Assembly (NCBI GenBank): GCA_023078685.1
Contig: JALGAS010000012.1
Coordinates: 682,001 to 746,000, forward strand
Length of the DNA: 64,000 bases
Direction: 5' to 3'
DNA from: Neopestalotiopsis rosae
Lineage: Eukaryota; Ascomycota; Sordariomycetes; Amphisphaeriales; Sporocadaceae
The position numbers were made by a program, and so were the translations under genes. The notes below the pieces were generated by a model, which saw only the letters and a list, made by a program, of their open reading frames with translations, did not search any database and was not told where the DNA came from. This document shows, piece after piece, positions 63,079-64,000 of the stretch; positions within the stretch are counted from its first letter, which is position 1; each line of letters starts with the position of its first letter.

Positions 63079-64000
63079 ATGACTGACAACATCTCTACGT
63101 CTCCCTCGACTGTCCTTGTGACGGGAGGAAATGGATATCTCGGATTGCATGTTGTCAACCAACTGCTCAGTCACGGCAACACGGTTTGCGCAACAGTCCG
63201 TTCCGAAAAGGCCGCCAAAGTAGTCCGAACAACCTTTTCAGAACAAGTCAATTCTCGCCAGCTTCGTATCGGCTTCATCGAGGATTTGACCAAGCCAGAG
63301 TGCTTCAAGGATGTGTTTGACGAAACCATCACCAGTGTCGTTCACACGGCCAGTCCTTGCCCAATGGGCAAGAACATTCGGGATAACGTACGGGAAATGC
63401 TTGAGCCGGCCGTTGCCGGTGCTGTAGCCGTGCTCGAAGCGGCCGCTAAATACGCTTCTCCTTCACTACGTCGAGTGGTACATATATCTTCCTTTTCCGC
63501 CATGCTCGACCTTTCCAAAGGCTCACGCCCGGGATACGTTTATACCGAGGCCGATTGGAATCCTACGACTTACGAAGAGGCTGCCACGGAAAGGGACTCG
63601 GTAGCCTTGTACCTGGCCTCGAAGGCGCTTTCAGAAAAGGCCGTCTGGGAGTGGATGGCTGAGCACAAACCAGGCTTTGACATTGTTTGCCTGTGTCCAT
63701 CAATGATTTTCGGGCCTGCCATGGATACCATTGAATCCATGACTGGCCTCCACTCGACGGCTTCTCTCTTGTGGAACTTGGTGGATGCTCCAAACCCGCG
63801 ATCTCTCGATTTTGCCGGCTTTATTGACGTACGCGATGCTGCTCTCATGGTTGTGGCCGCCATCGGGACGCCCGAGGCCAGCGGCAAGCGCTTCTTGTTG
63901 GCGACGCATTTCGATTGGCAGACCGCCGCCGACGTGGCCAGAGAAGGTCTGCCCCAAGAAGTTCGATCCAGAGTTCCTGTAGGCGTTCCTGGCACTGGCA
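63079..64000 (+). CDS. NAD(P)-dependent epimerase / dihydroflavonol-4-reductase-like protein (cut by window end)
   Basis: Extended short-chain dehydrogenase, open from the ATG at 63079 to the window edge (307 codons) with no stop, so the C terminus is missing. The dinucleotide motif is VLVTGGNGYLG near the start. VVHTASPCP and VVHISSFSAM are the expected core strands, and the catalytic Tyr-x3-Lys is YLASK (~residue 180). FAGFIDVRDAALMVVAA matches the substrate-side region of fungal reductases of the ketoreductase/anthocyanidin-reductase-like group. These reduce carbonyls of small molecules, sometimes in specialised metabolism; the substrate cannot be told. A typical length of ~340 residues suggests only ~30-40 are missing. 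Confidence 0.9.
   Translation, partial: MTDNISTSPSTVLVTGGNGYLGLHVVNQLLSHGNTVCATVRSEKAAKVVRTTFSEQVNSRQLRIGFIEDLTKPECFKDVFDETITSVVHTASPCPMGKNIRDNVREMLEPAVAGAVAVLEAAAKYASPSLRRVVHISSFSAMLDLSKGSRPGYVYTEADWNPTTYEEAATERDSVALYLASKALSEKAVWEWMAEHKPGFDIVCLCPSMIFGPAMDTIESMTGLHSTASLLWNLVDAPNPRSLDFAGFIDVRDAALMVVAAIGTPEASGKRFLLATHFDWQTAADVAREGLPQEVRSRVPVGVPGTG

Overview
The window is nuclear DNA of a filamentous ascomycete, most likely a sordariomycete of the Hypocreales type. The genes carry short (about 45-100 nt) GT-AG introns and are spaced by 0.3-1.5 kb on both strands. Fungal-only families are present: a DUF7708/NACHT NLR, a Clr5-domain protein, a seven-LysM secreted protein beside a chitin-binding GH18 chitinase, and RAD7/RAD16. 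Small AT-rich islands look like decayed repeats. The exact species is not determinable here. Exon limits below were worked out by hand from splice sites and reading-frame continuity.

Region 1 (1-17.8 kb) is conserved housekeeping. It holds RAD7 (cut by the left edge) head-to-head with RAD16, the two subunits of the global-genome nucleotide excision repair factor. Next come a prenyltransferase alpha subunit (RAM2) with a long unexplained N-terminal extension and mevalonate kinase (ERG12). A CorA-like membrane protein without the GMN motif, mitochondrial methionyl-tRNA synthetase and a NAT9-like acetyltransferase follow. Region 2 (17.8-30 kb) starts with an AT-rich island, then an ankyrin NLR with a C2H2-like block, divergent from a RAD5-like SNF2 ATPase. 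A tiny membrane protein with a SAP/Ish1-like tail and mitochondrial ribosomal protein bL34m follow.

Region 3 (30-49 kb) is the most unusual. A 1635-residue telomere-type OB-fold protein with 33-residue tandem repeats is followed by two distant paralogues of an unrecognised RS-domain/CCHC zinc-knuckle family (35.96-37.74 kb and 46.68-48.33 kb). Each paralogue has, at the same 3' position, a ~250-bp non-coding segment that is far better conserved between the two loci than the proteins are; a third decayed copy lies at 45.8 kb. Between the paralogues lie a six-bladed propeller protein, a UDP-glycosyltransferase, a Clr5-type regulator and an intron-containing tRNA-like RNA polymerase III unit.

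Region 4 (49-64 kb) is mostly secreted proteins: a histidine-phosphatase-fold protein, a DUF7730-like intracellular protein, then a chitin-related trio (seven-LysM protein, astacin-like metalloprotease, subgroup-C-like chitinase). A large SGNH-hydrolase-like secreted protein with dibasic cleavage sites and an NAD-dependent epimerase/reductase cut by the right edge complete it. No CRISPR array, intact transposon, polyketide synthase or NRPS gene is visible.
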